Shown: positions 1 to 6,437, counted from the stretch's first letter. The stretch: 6,707 bases of DNA from Prevotellaceae bacterium (GCA_031289895.1 JAITOP010000114.1:1-6707); one strand, 5' to 3'. The notes: generated by a model not told the origin, from the letters alone. A program made the numbers and translations.

Positions 1-8
1 TTATGCAC

Positions 9-142
9 ATTTATACTTCGCGCGGTGTTCGTCATTGCGAGGGCATAGCCCGAAGCAATCCGGCAATTTGCTTATTTACTCTGGATTGCTTCACTTCGTT
101 CGCAATGACGAAACGCAGAATTAAACCGTGTGAAGTATAAAT
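9..142. repeat. Nested palindromic repeat element, REP/MITE-like
   Basis: The element is a set of nested inverted repeats. The outer arms 9-19 (ATTTATACTTC) and 132-142 are perfect complements over 11 bases. A middle pair, 30-40 (CGTCATTGCGA) with 100-110, is perfect over 11 bases. An inner pair, 52-61 (GAAGCAATCC) with 83-92, is perfect over 10 bases, leaving a 21-base centre. The whole stretch could fold as one interrupted hairpin in DNA or RNA. It has no open reading frame, so if it moves it would need a transposase supplied elsewhere. From memory, the GTCATTGCGA...GAAGCAATC core recurs as a dispersed palindrome in many unrelated bacterial genomes; I could not check this here. The structure is seen directly, while the mobile origin is inferred. 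Confidence 0.75.
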
Positions 143-180
143 CCTACTGATTTTTTTATTCACAAACCTTCTTAATTCTT

Positions 181-403
181 AATTAGTAGTGGTGCGTTAA
201 CTTTTAATATTTCATTATAATTAATTGATTTACAAATATTTATTTGTTAAAATTGATTTTTTGATTTGAAAGAATCAAAAAATAATTCATTTTCAATAGA
301 TTCTCTCTTTAATGATTTTATAATCATTTTATAATCAAATAAATAAAAACTACAAATATGAATTGTTAAAAAATTTCTAATTATTAACGCACCAGCACTA
401 ATT
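181..403. repeat. Second MITE-like element with 20-base inverted ends
   Basis: The ends 181-200 and 384-403 are inverted copies matching at 18 of 20 positions, with the conserved core GGTGCGTTAA / TTAACGCACC. Between them lie 183 bases of very AT-rich DNA without a reading frame. The interior holds a perfect 11-base hairpin (256-266 with 273-283), a tandem 11-mer ATTTTATAATC (315-325 and 326-336), and a near-repeat starting TACAAATAT (231 and 351). The 10-mer ATTCTTAATT occurs at 175-184 and 401-410 and could be a target duplication, but the same 10-mer also occurs at 422-431, so this is weak. It could be a MITE, a decayed insertion sequence, or a structured spacer. Confidence 0.55.
256..283. 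repeat. Perfect 11-base-pair AT-rich hairpin
   Basis: ATTTTTTGATT at 256-266 is followed by a six-base loop and its exact complement at 273-283. It sits inside the second MITE-like element. It resembles a terminator on either strand but has only two G:C pairs, and no gene ends nearby, so it is more likely part of the element's own structure. Confidence 0.45.
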
Positions 404-434
404 CTTAATTTTTAATTTTTAATTCTTAATTAAA

Positions 435-458
435 AAAAGCCTCGTTTCCAAGGCTTTT
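435..458 (-). terminator. Rho-independent terminator of groES-groL
   Basis: Read on the minus strand, AAAAGCCT (458 to 451) pairs with AGGCTTTT (442 to 435) around an eight-base loop, and the T run continues to 432. It starts 24 bases beyond the groL stop codon, as expected for the end of the chaperonin operon. Confidence 0.85.
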
Positions 459-482
459 AATTATTATTTATGTTTATGATTT

Positions 483-2123
483 TTACATCATTCCACCCAT
501 GCCGCCCATTCCGGGAGCGCCACCGCCCATTGGCATTGGGTTTTCTTCTTTTTTTTCTGCCAAAATACATTCGGTTGTCAAAAACATTCCTGCAACAGAT
601 GCGGCGTTTTCTAATGCTACGCGGGCAACTTTTGTAGGGTCAATAACTCCGGCTTCGTAAAGGTCTTCGTAAACGTTTGTGCCTGCGTTGTAACCGAAAT
701 TACCTTTGCCTTCTTTCACTTTTTGTATTGCGATAGAGCCTTCAACGCCTGCATTTTCGGCAATTATGCGTAATGGTTCTTCAATTGCGCGTTTAATAAT
801 CTGAATACCTGTATTTTCATCTTCGTTTGCGCCGGTTAGTTTTTCGAGTGCAGAAATTGCGCGAATATATGCAACGCCACCGCCTGCAACAATTCCTTCT
901 TCGGCTGCTGCGCGTGTTGCGCTTAAAGCATCGTCAACGCGGTCTTTCTTTTCTTTCATTTCTACTTCGCTTGCTGCGCCAACATAAAGAACTGCAACGC
1001 CACCCGACATTTTTGCAAGACGTTCCTGAAGTTTTTCGCGGTCGTAATCTGACGTTGTAAGCGATATTTCGGTACGAATTTGTTCAACTCGTTTTACAAT
1101 TTCTTCTTTTTTGCCGCTTCCGTTTACTATGGTTGTATTTTCTTTGTCGATACTTACTTTTTCGCACGAGCCGAGCATATCAACGGTTGCCGATTCAAGT
1201 TTCAGTCCGCGTTCTTCGCTGACAACCGTGCCACCTGTAAGTATTGCAATATCTTCGAGCATTGCTTTGCGGCGATCACCGAAACCGGGTGCTTTTATTG
1301 CTGCAACTTTGATTGTTCCGCGAAGTTTGTTAAGTACCAATGTCGTGAGAGCCTCGCCATCAACATCTTCGGCAATGATAAGCAACGAGCGTCCGTTTTG
1401 TGCAATCGGCTCAAGCACAGGAAGAAAGTCTTTCATTGTCGAAATCTTCTTATCTGTCAACAAGATATAAGGATTTTCGAGAACGGTTTCCATTTTTTCA
1501 GGATTTGTAATGAAATATGCTGAAATATATCCTCTGTCAAATTGCATTCCTTCAACAATTTCTACTGTTGTGTCTGTCGTTTTGGCTTCTTCAACTGTTA
1601 TAACGCCTTCTTTTTTCACTTTGCTGAACGCTTCGGCAATAAGTTTTCCTATTGTTGTATCATTGTTTGACGATACTGTTGCAACTTGCTCAATTTTTTC
1701 GATATTGTTGCCAACTTCCTGACTTTGTTGTTTCAGATTTTCAATAACCGCAACAACGGCTTTATCAATTCCGCGTTTCAAGTCCATTGGATTTGCGCCT
1801 GCCGTAACGTTTTTCAAACCAACAGTGATTATTGATTGTGCCAAAACGGTTGCTGTTGTTGTGCCATCGCCTGCCAAATCAGCCGTTTTCGATGCCACTT
1901 CTCTAACCATTTGCGCGCCCATATTTGTAAAACGGTCGTCTGATTCTATTTCTTTTGCTACGGTTACTCCATCTTTGGTAATTTGCGGAGCACCGTATTT
2001 TTTATCAATAACAACATTTCGTCCTTTTGGACCTAACGTAACTTTTACTGCATTTGCAAGCATATCTACACCTTCTTTCAAAAGGTTACGCGCCTCGATA
2101 TTAAATTTTATTTCTTTTGCCAT
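483..2123 (-). CDS. groL: 60 kDa chaperonin GroEL
   Basis: GroEL is the cytoplasmic, double-ring, ATP-driven folding chamber that works with the GroES lid. The protein has 546 residues, the usual length, and aligns end to end with the family from memory. Visible landmarks are the nucleotide-binding TLGPKG at 29-34, the conserved Asp51 in KDGVTVAKEI, GDGTTT at 85-90, the DDALSATRAA segment carrying the ATP-hydrolysis aspartate, and the following AGGGVA. The C-terminus is the typical Gly-Met-rich tail (GGMGGMM). The apical segment reads FDRGYISAYF, with Ala where I recall Pro as common. It starts at ATG with an A-rich leader and no Shine-Dalgarno, which is normal in Bacteroidota. It lies 77 bases after groES on the same strand and is followed by a terminator, so the two should be co-transcribed. 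Identification is secure. Confidence 0.99.
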   Translation of the reverse strand: MAKEIKFNIEARNLLKEGVDMLANAVKVTLGPKGRNVVIDKKYGAPQITKDGVTVAKEIESDDRFTNMGAQMVREVASKTADLAGDGTTTATVLAQSIITVGLKNVTAGANPMDLKRGIDKAVVAVIENLKQQSQEVGNNIEKIEQVATVSSNNDTTIGKLIAEAFSKVKKEGVITVEEAKTTDTTVEIVEGMQFDRGYISAYFITNPEKMETVLENPYILLTDKKISTMKDFLPVLEPIAQNGRSLLIIAEDVDGEALTTLVLNKLRGTIKVAAIKAPGFGDRRKAMLEDIAILTGGTVVSEERGLKLESATVDMLGSCEKVSIDKENTTIVNGSGKKEEIVKRVEQIRTEISLTTSDYDREKLQERLAKMSGGVAVLYVGAASEVEMKEKKDRVDDALSATRAAAEEGIVAGGGVAYIRAISALEKLTGANEDENTGIQIIKRAIEEPLRIIAENAGVEGSIAIQKVKEGKGNFGYNAGTNVYEDLYEAGVIDPTKVARVALENAASVAGMFLTTECILAEKKEENPMPMGGGAPGMGGMGGMM

Positions 2124-2200
2124 ATTCTGTTTTTTTTGATTTTTTAATTTGTTAATACTAAATACTGTTTTAAATTTTTAATTTTTGAAATCTTTAAATA

Positions 2201-2482
2201 TTAAACAATCGCCAATATATCGTTTTGTTTCATAATAAGATACTCAACTCCGTCGATACTAAGTTCTGTGCCGGCGTATTTGCCGTAAAGAACTTCGTCG
2301 CCTGCTTTTACTTCCATCGTCACATCTTTTGTGCCGCTACCTACCGCTACAATTATTCCGCGTTGTGGTTTTTCTTTTGCCGTATCGGGAATATAAATTC
2401 CGCTTGCCGTTTTTTCTTCGGCTGCTTTTGGTTCAACTACCACTCTGTCTGCAAGTGGTTTAATGTTAATTTGTTTGCTCAT
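2201..2482 (-). CDS. groS: 10 kDa co-chaperonin GroES
   Basis: GroES forms the seven-subunit lid that closes the GroEL chamber. I place the start at the ATG at 2482, giving 93 residues beginning MSKQINIKPLADRVVVEP, the standard family N-terminus. An in-frame TTG two codons upstream (2488) would add only Met-Thr and is unlikely to be used. The mobile loop that docks onto GroEL is seen at about residues 17-33, ending in GIYIPDTA; the hydrophobic contact triplet is Ile-Tyr-Ile. The roof and core motifs VGSG, VKAGDEVLYGKYAG and the C-terminal ILAIV are all present. It is the first gene of the groES-groL operon and has its own promoter about 106 bases upstream. No CIRCE operator is visible, so control by HrcA is not supported here. 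Confidence 0.98.
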   Translation of the reverse strand: MSKQINIKPLADRVVVEPKAAEEKTASGIYIPDTAKEKPQRGIIVAVGSGTKDVTMEVKAGDEVLYGKYAGTELSIDGVEYLIMKQNDILAIV

Positions 2483-2587
2483 AGTCAATTTTATTTTTTT
2501 ATTTGATTAATATATTTGATTAATATTTCAATTAATTTTTTTTCAATAAACTTTAATATCATAAAGTATGCCAATGTAAATTTCTGA

Positions 2588-2619
2588 CAAAAGTACAGTT
2601 TTTTTTAGAAACCGACAAA
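2588..2619 (-). promoter_or_regulatory. Bacteroidota-type promoter of groES-groL
   Basis: On the minus strand a -33 TTTG (2619 to 2616) is followed after exactly 20 bases by TACTTTTG (2595 to 2588), a full match to the Bacteroidota -7 consensus TAnnTTTG. Transcription would begin near 2581, giving a leader of about 100 bases before the groES ATG. The leader is AT-rich, with no CIRCE palindrome. It looks like a housekeeping-sigma promoter, so heat induction, if any, must use another route. Confidence 0.75.
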
Positions 2620-2672
2620 CATTACACGTCAGTAAATGACATATTGGCGGGTTTTTTGGTAATTTGGTAATT

Positions 2673-2740
2673 GGTCGTTGGTATTTAGTCGTTAGTCGTT
2701 GGTCGTTGGTATTTAGTCGTTAGTATTTAGTCGCTGGTCG
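2673..2740. repeat. 28-base tandem repeat (minisatellite)
   Basis: Two adjacent 28-base copies, 2673-2700 and 2701-2728, share their first 24 bases and differ only at the end; a degenerate partial copy runs to 2740. The repeat is itself built from alternating GTCGTT and GTATTT hexamers joined by single bases. There are no unrelated spacers, so it is not a CRISPR array. Slipped-strand copy-number change is plausible. Confidence 0.8.
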
Positions 2741-2836
2741 TATTAATCACATTTTCACATTAATCACATTAATCACATTTTCCCTTATTCGTGTAAATTC
2801 GTGGCTATTAATCACTAATCATTAATCATTAACCAC
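2741..2836. repeat. Cluster of short AT-rich repeats
   Basis: Reiterated ATTAATCAC units at 2742-2780 are followed by a GTGTAAATTCGTGG stretch (2791-2804), then by two 14-base units at 2809-2822 (TAATCACTAATCAT) and 2823-2836 (TAATCATTAACCAC). The 14-base units belong to the same family as the four-copy array upstream of obg at 6339-6394. Confidence 0.65.
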
Positions 2837-2844
2837 TATTATTT

Positions 2845-2930
2845 TTATCTGTGTGCTTATCTCAAATCAAAAAAAAACAAATCAACAAATCAACAAAAAA
2901 CAAAAAACAATAAAAAAATATTAAATCAAC
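2845..2930. repeat. Left arm of inverted repeat flanking flotillin operon
   Basis: The 16-mer at 2845-2860 (TTATCTGTGTGCTTAT) followed by CAAATCAA and reiterated AAATCAACAA runs is the reverse complement of 5122-5210 on the other side of the operon. The 16-mer is perfectly conserved; the A-rich part matches with small insertions. It most likely belongs to a dispersed repeat family, but could mark the edge of an inserted segment. Confidence 0.6.
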
Positions 2931-2940
2931 AAAAAAATAT

Positions 2941-2948
2941 TATCTTTG
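2941..2948 (+). promoter_or_regulatory. -7 box of the NfeD-flotillin operon promoter
   Basis: TATCTTTG matches TAnnTTTG exactly and lies 40 bases before the ATG of the NfeD-like gene. No clear TTTG is present at the -33 distance; the upstream DNA is A-rich repeat sequence. Transcription would start near 2955. Confidence 0.6.
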
Positions 2949-2988
2949 TACAATTAATATTTTTGTAATCATATTAAAATTACAGTTT

Positions 2989-3564
2989 ATGGAAACATGG
3001 TGGCTCTCAATGTCGGGGATGCAGCAAGTTGTATGGTGTATAGCAATTGCAACAAGCCTTATTTTTATCATTCAAATGATAATGACATTTATCGGTATGG
3101 ATTCGCACGCCGATTTTTCGGGAGATGTTGCAGACACTTCAATGAGCGGCGACCACGATATGCCGTTTCAATTGTTCACATTCCGAAATTTTATTAATTT
3201 CTTTTTAGGATTCAGTTGGTCGTATATCCTTTTTTCTAAGTCTATTACAAGTCAGGTTGGGCTGGTTGTGCTATCAACAATAATCGGCGTATTTATTGTT
3301 GGCGGAGTTATGCTTATTTTTTACGCACTAAGCAGAATGACGCAGGAAGGAAACATCTATGCAAAACAAACAATAGGACTTACGGCAACGGTTTATTTTC
3401 CCATTCCGGCACACGAAGAAGGCATGGGAAAAATACAGGTAAGCGTGCAAAAAAGCATAAGAGAATATGATGCCGTAACCAAAGGCGATGCGCTGAAAAC
3501 AGGAAATATTGTGAAAATTATAAAAGTTATAGACGAAAATATTGTTTTAGTAGAAAAAATATAG
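2989..3564 (+). CDS. NfeD-like membrane protein with OB-fold, flotillin partner
   Basis: This 191-residue protein has three predicted membrane segments at about 13-36, 64-83 and 88-113, then a soluble domain at about 122-191. That domain starts GNIYAKQTIGLTATVYFPIP and contains REYDAVTKGD and a final VIDENIVLVEK, the pattern of the small OB-fold at the C-terminus of NfeD-family proteins. The loop at 38-58 is rich in Asp and His (DSHADFSGDVADTSMSGDHD). The order of a short membrane OB-fold protein directly before a flotillin matches B. subtilis yuaF-yuaG and E. coli yqiJ-yqiK, so I infer a role in assembling or positioning flotillin in membrane microdomains. The gap to the flotillin gene is only 24 bases with no terminator, indicating one transcript. 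It starts at ATG with an A-rich leader and no Shine-Dalgarno. It lacks the N-terminal serine protease domain of long NfeD forms. The molecular function is unproven in the family. Confidence 0.88.
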   Translation: METWWLSMSGMQQVVWCIAIATSLIFIIQMIMTFIGMDSHADFSGDVADTSMSGDHDMPFQLFTFRNFINFFLGFSWSYILFSKSITSQVGLVVLSTIIGVFIVGGVMLIFYALSRMTQEGNIYAKQTIGLTATVYFPIPAHEEGMGKIQVSVQKSIREYDAVTKGDALKTGNIVKIIKVIDENIVLVEKI

Positions 3565-3588
3565 TATTAATTTTAAAATTATAATATC

Positions 3589-5025
3589 ATGGAAATGGAA
3601 GCAGGACTATTAATAATCATTATTGTTGCGATTTTTTTTATAACTTTTGCATCAATACTCAGCCGATACAAACGTTGTCCGTCCGACAAAATATTGGTTG
3701 TTTACGGAAGAACAGGACGCAATAAAAGCGGCGGAAACAGCTCGGCAAAATGTATTCATGGCGGTGCAGCGTTTATTTGGCCTGTATTTCAAAGTTACGC
3801 TTTTTTAGATTTAACGCCCGTTTCGATAGAATGTAATCTCACAAATGCGTTGAGCAAACAAAACATCCGCATAGATGTACCTTGCCGGTTTACAGTAGGA
3901 ATTTCTACCGAACCCGAAAACATGACCAATGCAGCAGAACGCTTGCTGGGATTGCCGATGGAGAAAGTTCAGGAAATAGCAAAAGACATTCTTTTCGGAC
4001 AACTGCGTTTGGTTATCGCCACAATGGACATTGAAGAAATAAATGCCGACAGAGATAAATTTTTGATTAACGTAAGCCAAAACGTTGAACAGGAAATGCG
4101 AAAAATAGGCTTGAAACTTATCAATGTAAACGTTACCGATATTCGCGATGAATCGGGATATATTGAAGCATTGGGAAAAGAAGCGGCAGCAAAAGCAATA
4201 AACGAAGCAAAAAAGAGCGTTGCCGAACAAGAACGTTTTGGCGAAATAGGAAAAGCCGAAGCAAACAGAGATAAAGATATCCGCATTGCCGAAACGATGA
4301 GAGACACACGTATTCGCACAGCCGAAGCAAACGCCACAGCCGTATCGGGCGAAAATCAATCGAAAATAATAATCGCCAACTCAGATTCAGAACGGCGCGA
4401 ACGCGAGGCTGAAGCTACGAAAAAAGCCGTATCGGCAGAAAAAGTGCAACAGGCAAACGCCTTGGGAGAAGCATATACAGCCGAACGTTTAGCCGAAATT
4501 TCGCGCGCCGAAAGAGAAAAAGCAACACAACAGGCAAACATAATAGTAAGCGCCGAAATTGACAAAGAAAAAGCAATCATTGATGCCGAAGCCGAAGCCG
4601 AAACAATTCGCCGAAAAGCAAAAGGCGAAGCCGATGCCATCTTTGTTAAAATGGAAGCCGAAGGAAAAGGTATTTACGAAATACTATCGAAACAAGCCAA
4701 CGGTTATAAACAATTGGTTATTGCTGCCGGCGGCGATTCTAAAAATGCCGTTACCTACCTGATTGCCGAAAAACTTCCCGAACTCATAAAAACACAGGTT
4801 GAGGCAATTAAAAACATCAAAATAGATAAAATAACCGTGTGGGACAGCAATGCAAAAGGCGAAAAAACCGCCACTGCCAACTTCATTTCGGGACTGATGA
4901 ACGCCGTGCCTCCACTAAACGATTTATTTAAAATGGCAGGCATGGAACTTCCAAGTTATCTGGGAAAAGAAACAACAGAAACCGAAGTAAAAGAAGTAAA
5001 AACAACAGTTACCGAAGAAAAATAG
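3589..5025 (+). CDS. Flotillin family protein (FloT/YqiK-like, SPFH domain)
   Basis: Flotillins are membrane-anchored scaffold proteins that oligomerise into microdomains and affect membrane fluidity and complex assembly. This one has 478 residues. A hydrophobic segment at about 6-24 anchors it in the membrane. An SPFH/band-7 domain follows at about 27-190 (PSDKILVVYG, then the DVPCRFTVGIS core, ending IGLKLINVNVTDIRD). A long Ala/Glu-rich coiled coil spans about 193-365 with repeated AE/EA pairs. A C-terminal flotillin domain covers about 370-455 (KLPELIKTQVEAIKNIKIDKITVWD). The last 20 residues are a Glu/Thr/Lys-rich tail. It is transcribed with the preceding NfeD-like gene and followed by two terminators. 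Met3 is an alternative start six bases downstream. The family assignment is firm; the FloT/YuaG versus YqiK subtype is by resemblance and neighbour only, so no symbol is given. Confidence 0.96.
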   Translation: MEMEAGLLIIIIVAIFFITFASILSRYKRCPSDKILVVYGRTGRNKSGGNSSAKCIHGGAAFIWPVFQSYAFLDLTPVSIECNLTNALSKQNIRIDVPCRFTVGISTEPENMTNAAERLLGLPMEKVQEIAKDILFGQLRLVIATMDIEEINADRDKFLINVSQNVEQEMRKIGLKLINVNVTDIRDESGYIEALGKEAAAKAINEAKKSVAEQERFGEIGKAEANRDKDIRIAETMRDTRIRTAEANATAVSGENQSKIIIANSDSERREREAEATKKAVSAEKVQQANALGEAYTAERLAEISRAEREKATQQANIIVSAEIDKEKAIIDAEAEAETIRRKAKGEADAIFVKMEAEGKGIYEILSKQANGYKQLVIAAGGDSKNAVTYLIAEKLPELIKTQVEAIKNIKIDKITVWDSNAKGEKTATANFISGLMNAVPPLNDLFKMAGMELPSYLGKETTETEVKEVKTTVTEEK

Positions 5026-5040
5026 AAAAGCATAAAAAAC

Positions 5041-5064
5041 AATCGTTTTTCAACGATTTTTTAT
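5041..5064 (+). terminator. First terminator after flotillin gene
   Basis: AATCGTT (5041-5047) pairs with AACGATT (5052-5058) around a TTTC loop, followed by a T run to 5062. It begins 16 bases after the flotillin stop codon. Confidence 0.75.
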
Positions 5065-5086
5065 ATTTAATTGGATTAATAATGTG

Positions 5087-5121
5087 AAAAGAGGCGTTTT
5101 AATTAACGCTTCTTTTTTTTT
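5087..5121 (+). terminator. Second, stronger terminator after flotillin gene
   Basis: A 12-base-pair stem, 5087-5098 with 5105-5116 (AAGAGGCGTT against AACGCTTCTT, one G-T pair), has a six-base loop and a T run reaching 5121. Read in reverse it also ends in TCTTTT, so it may stop transcripts arriving from obg, for which I see no other terminator. Confidence 0.8.
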
Positions 5122-5240
5122 GTTGATTTGTTGATTTGTTTTTTGTTGATTTGTTTTGTTGTTGATTTGTTTTTTTGTTTAATTGTTGATTTGAATAAGC
5201 ACACAGATAACGCAGATGTTACAGATTTACGCAGATTTTT
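5122..5240. repeat. Right arm of inverted repeat plus ACGCAGAT repeats
   Basis: Reiterated GTTGATTTGTT units run from 5122 to about 5193, followed by 5195-5210, the exact complement of 2845-2860 on the other side of the flotillin operon. From 5203 the sequence reads CAGATAACGCAGAT, then ACAGATTTACGCAGAT, an imperfect direct repeat. From memory, strings of this kind are scattered in many Bacteroidota spacers. Confidence 0.6.
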
Positions 5241-5269
5241 TTGATTTATAATTTAAAAATATTTATAAT

Positions 5270-5318
5270 CTTTAAAAACTTTACGAACTTTAAAAACTTT
5301 ATAACTTTAAAAACTTTA
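5270..5318. repeat. Three-copy 14-base tandem repeat behind obg
   Basis: CTTTAAAAACTTTA occurs exactly three times, at 5270-5283, 5288-5301 and 5305-5318, separated by three or four bases. It ends eight bases before the obg stop codon, so it would form the 3' end of the obg transcript. No strong hairpin accompanies it. Confidence 0.8.
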
Positions 5319-5326
5319 TACTTTAA

Positions 5327-6319
5327 TCACAAATTATTAAGCTCTTTCCAGAGTAAATCTTTAAGTTCGGTGATGCCTTTATCGGCAACCGACGAAATGA
5401 AAAGATACGGAACATCGGGCAAATCTTTTCGCAGTTCAGATATAAGTTCATTGTCGAGCATATCGCTTTTGGTTATTGCGAGTGCGCGTTTTTTATCAAG
5501 CAATTCGGGATTATATTGTTTCAGCTCGTTGAGCAAAATTTTGTATTCGTTATTAATATCGTCGCTGTCGGCAGGAATCATAAAAAGCAGCATTGAATTG
5601 CGTTCTATGTGGCGCAAAAATCGCAAGCCGAGACCTTTTCCCTCGTGCGCGCCTTCAATTATTCCGGGAATATCAGCCACAACAAACGATTTTCCATCTC
5701 TGTACGATACAATGCCCAAATTAGGTTCGAGCGTTGTAAAAGCATAGTCGGCAATTTTGGGTTTTGCTGCCGATATTACCGACAATAACGTTGATTTTCC
5801 TGCATTTGGGAATCCCACCAAACCGACATCAGCCAGCAATTTAAGTTCGAGAATATACCAGCCTTCATTGCCATCTTCGCCGGGCTGTGCGTAGCGTGGT
5901 GTTTGGTTTGTAGCCGATTTGAAAAAAGCGTTTCCCATTCCGCCGCGTCCGCCTTTGAGCAGTATTTTTTGTTCGCCGTCGTCGGTAATTTCGCACAAAG
6001 TTTCTAATGTTTCTGCGTCTTTTGCGATAGTTCCAAGCGGAACGTCAATAATTATATCTTTTCCGTTAGCGCCTGTACTTAAAGTGCCGCTGCCGTTTTC
6101 GCCGTTTTCGGCAATAATATGACGCTGAAAACGCAAATGTATCAGAGTCCAATATTGTTTATTGCCGCGCAAAACTATACTGCCGCCGCTACCGCCGTTA
6201 CCGCCGTCGGGACCGCCTTTGGCAACATATTTTTCGCGGTGCAAATGTACCGAGCCTGCACCGCCATTGCCCGAGTGCAAAAACATTTTTACATAATCTA
6301 CAAAATTAGATTGTGGCAT
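5327..6319 (-). CDS. obg: GTPase Obg/CgtA, ribosome assembly
   Basis: Obg is an essential GTPase that binds the large ribosomal subunit during assembly and responds to (p)ppGpp. The 330-residue protein has the glycine-rich Obg fold at about 5-160 (HSGNGGAGS, GGPDGGNGGSGGS, LKGGRGGMGN) followed by a G domain. G1 is GFPNAGKST at 169-177, the switch I region includes YAFTT at 192-196, G3 is DIPG at 216-219 leading into IIEGAHEGKGLG, G4 is TKSD at 283-286 and G5 is ISS at 308-310. All GTP-binding motifs are intact. The C-terminal OCT domain found in longer Obg proteins is absent; the protein ends just after the G domain. It starts at ATG, reading MPQSNFVDYVKMFLHSG, with an A-rich leader. Its promoter appears to lie in the end of the upstream regulator gene, so it need not depend on that gene's transcript. 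Confidence 0.98.
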   Translation of the reverse strand: MPQSNFVDYVKMFLHSGNGGAGSVHLHREKYVAKGGPDGGNGGSGGSIVLRGNKQYWTLIHLRFQRHIIAENGENGSGTLSTGANGKDIIIDVPLGTIAKDAETLETLCEITDDGEQKILLKGGRGGMGNAFFKSATNQTPRYAQPGEDGNEGWYILELKLLADVGLVGFPNAGKSTLLSVISAAKPKIADYAFTTLEPNLGIVSYRDGKSFVVADIPGIIEGAHEGKGLGLRFLRHIERNSMLLFMIPADSDDINNEYKILLNELKQYNPELLDKKRALAITKSDMLDNELISELRKDLPDVPYLFISSVADKGITELKDLLWKELNNL

Positions 6320-6338
6320 TTTTTGATTTTTTATTTGT

Positions 6339-6394
6339 TAATCACTAACCATTAATCACTAACCATTAATCACTAATCACTAATAATTAACCAT
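6339..6394. repeat. Four-copy 14-base tandem repeat in the obg leader
   Basis: Units at 6339-6352 and 6353-6366 are identical (TAATCACTAACCAT); 6367-6380 and 6381-6394 are diverged copies. The array would be transcribed within the obg 5' untranslated leader if the promoter at 6404-6437 is correct. Related units are found at 2809-2836. Confidence 0.85.
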
Positions 6395-6403
6395 TATTAT
6401 TTG

Positions 6404-6437
6404 CAAAGGTACTCAATATTATTCAAAGTTTATCAAA
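6404..6437 (-). promoter_or_regulatory. Probable promoter of obg
   Basis: On the minus strand TACCTTTG (6411 to 6404) fits the TAnnTTTG -7 box. A TTTG 22 bases upstream (6437 to 6434), inside the last codons of the XRE gene, could be the -33 element. Transcription would start near 6397, giving a leader of about 78 bases. Confidence 0.6.

Noticed and set aside
1..482. tRNA or other structured RNA gene in the left spacer
   Set aside because: The palindromes do not form a cloverleaf, there are no tRNA consensus boxes, and the fold is explained by simple inverted repeats.
1080..1523. Long plus-strand reading frames opposite groL, for example 147 and 119 codons
   Set aside because: They overlap a complete, highly conserved GroEL gene on the other strand and have the low-complexity Phe/Ser/Cys-rich composition of antisense shadows.
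2483..2488. TTG start for GroES two codons upstream
   Set aside because: The ATG at 2482 gives the canonical MSK... N-terminus; the extension adds only two residues with a rare start codon.
2483..2640. CIRCE heat-shock operator upstream of groES
   Set aside because: No TTAGCACTC-N9-GAGTGCTAA-like palindrome is present between the promoter and the start codon.
2673..2740. Possible CRISPR array
   Set aside because: The 28-base units are directly adjacent with no unique spacers, and no cas gene is present.
3811..4359. 182-codon minus-strand frame opposite the flotillin gene
   Set aside because: It is antisense to the conserved SPFH and coiled-coil coding sequence and is Cys/Phe-rich, as expected for a shadow frame.
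2845..5210. Composite transposon carrying the flotillin operon
   Set aside because: The flanking inverted arms are low-complexity repeats without any transposase gene, and the operon's base use matches its neighbours by eye. Kept only as a repeat observation.
5241..5747. 168-codon plus-strand frame opposite the 3' end of obg
   Set aside because: Its N-terminal part only translates the CTTTAAAAACTTTA tandem repeat, and the rest is antisense to the Obg G domain.
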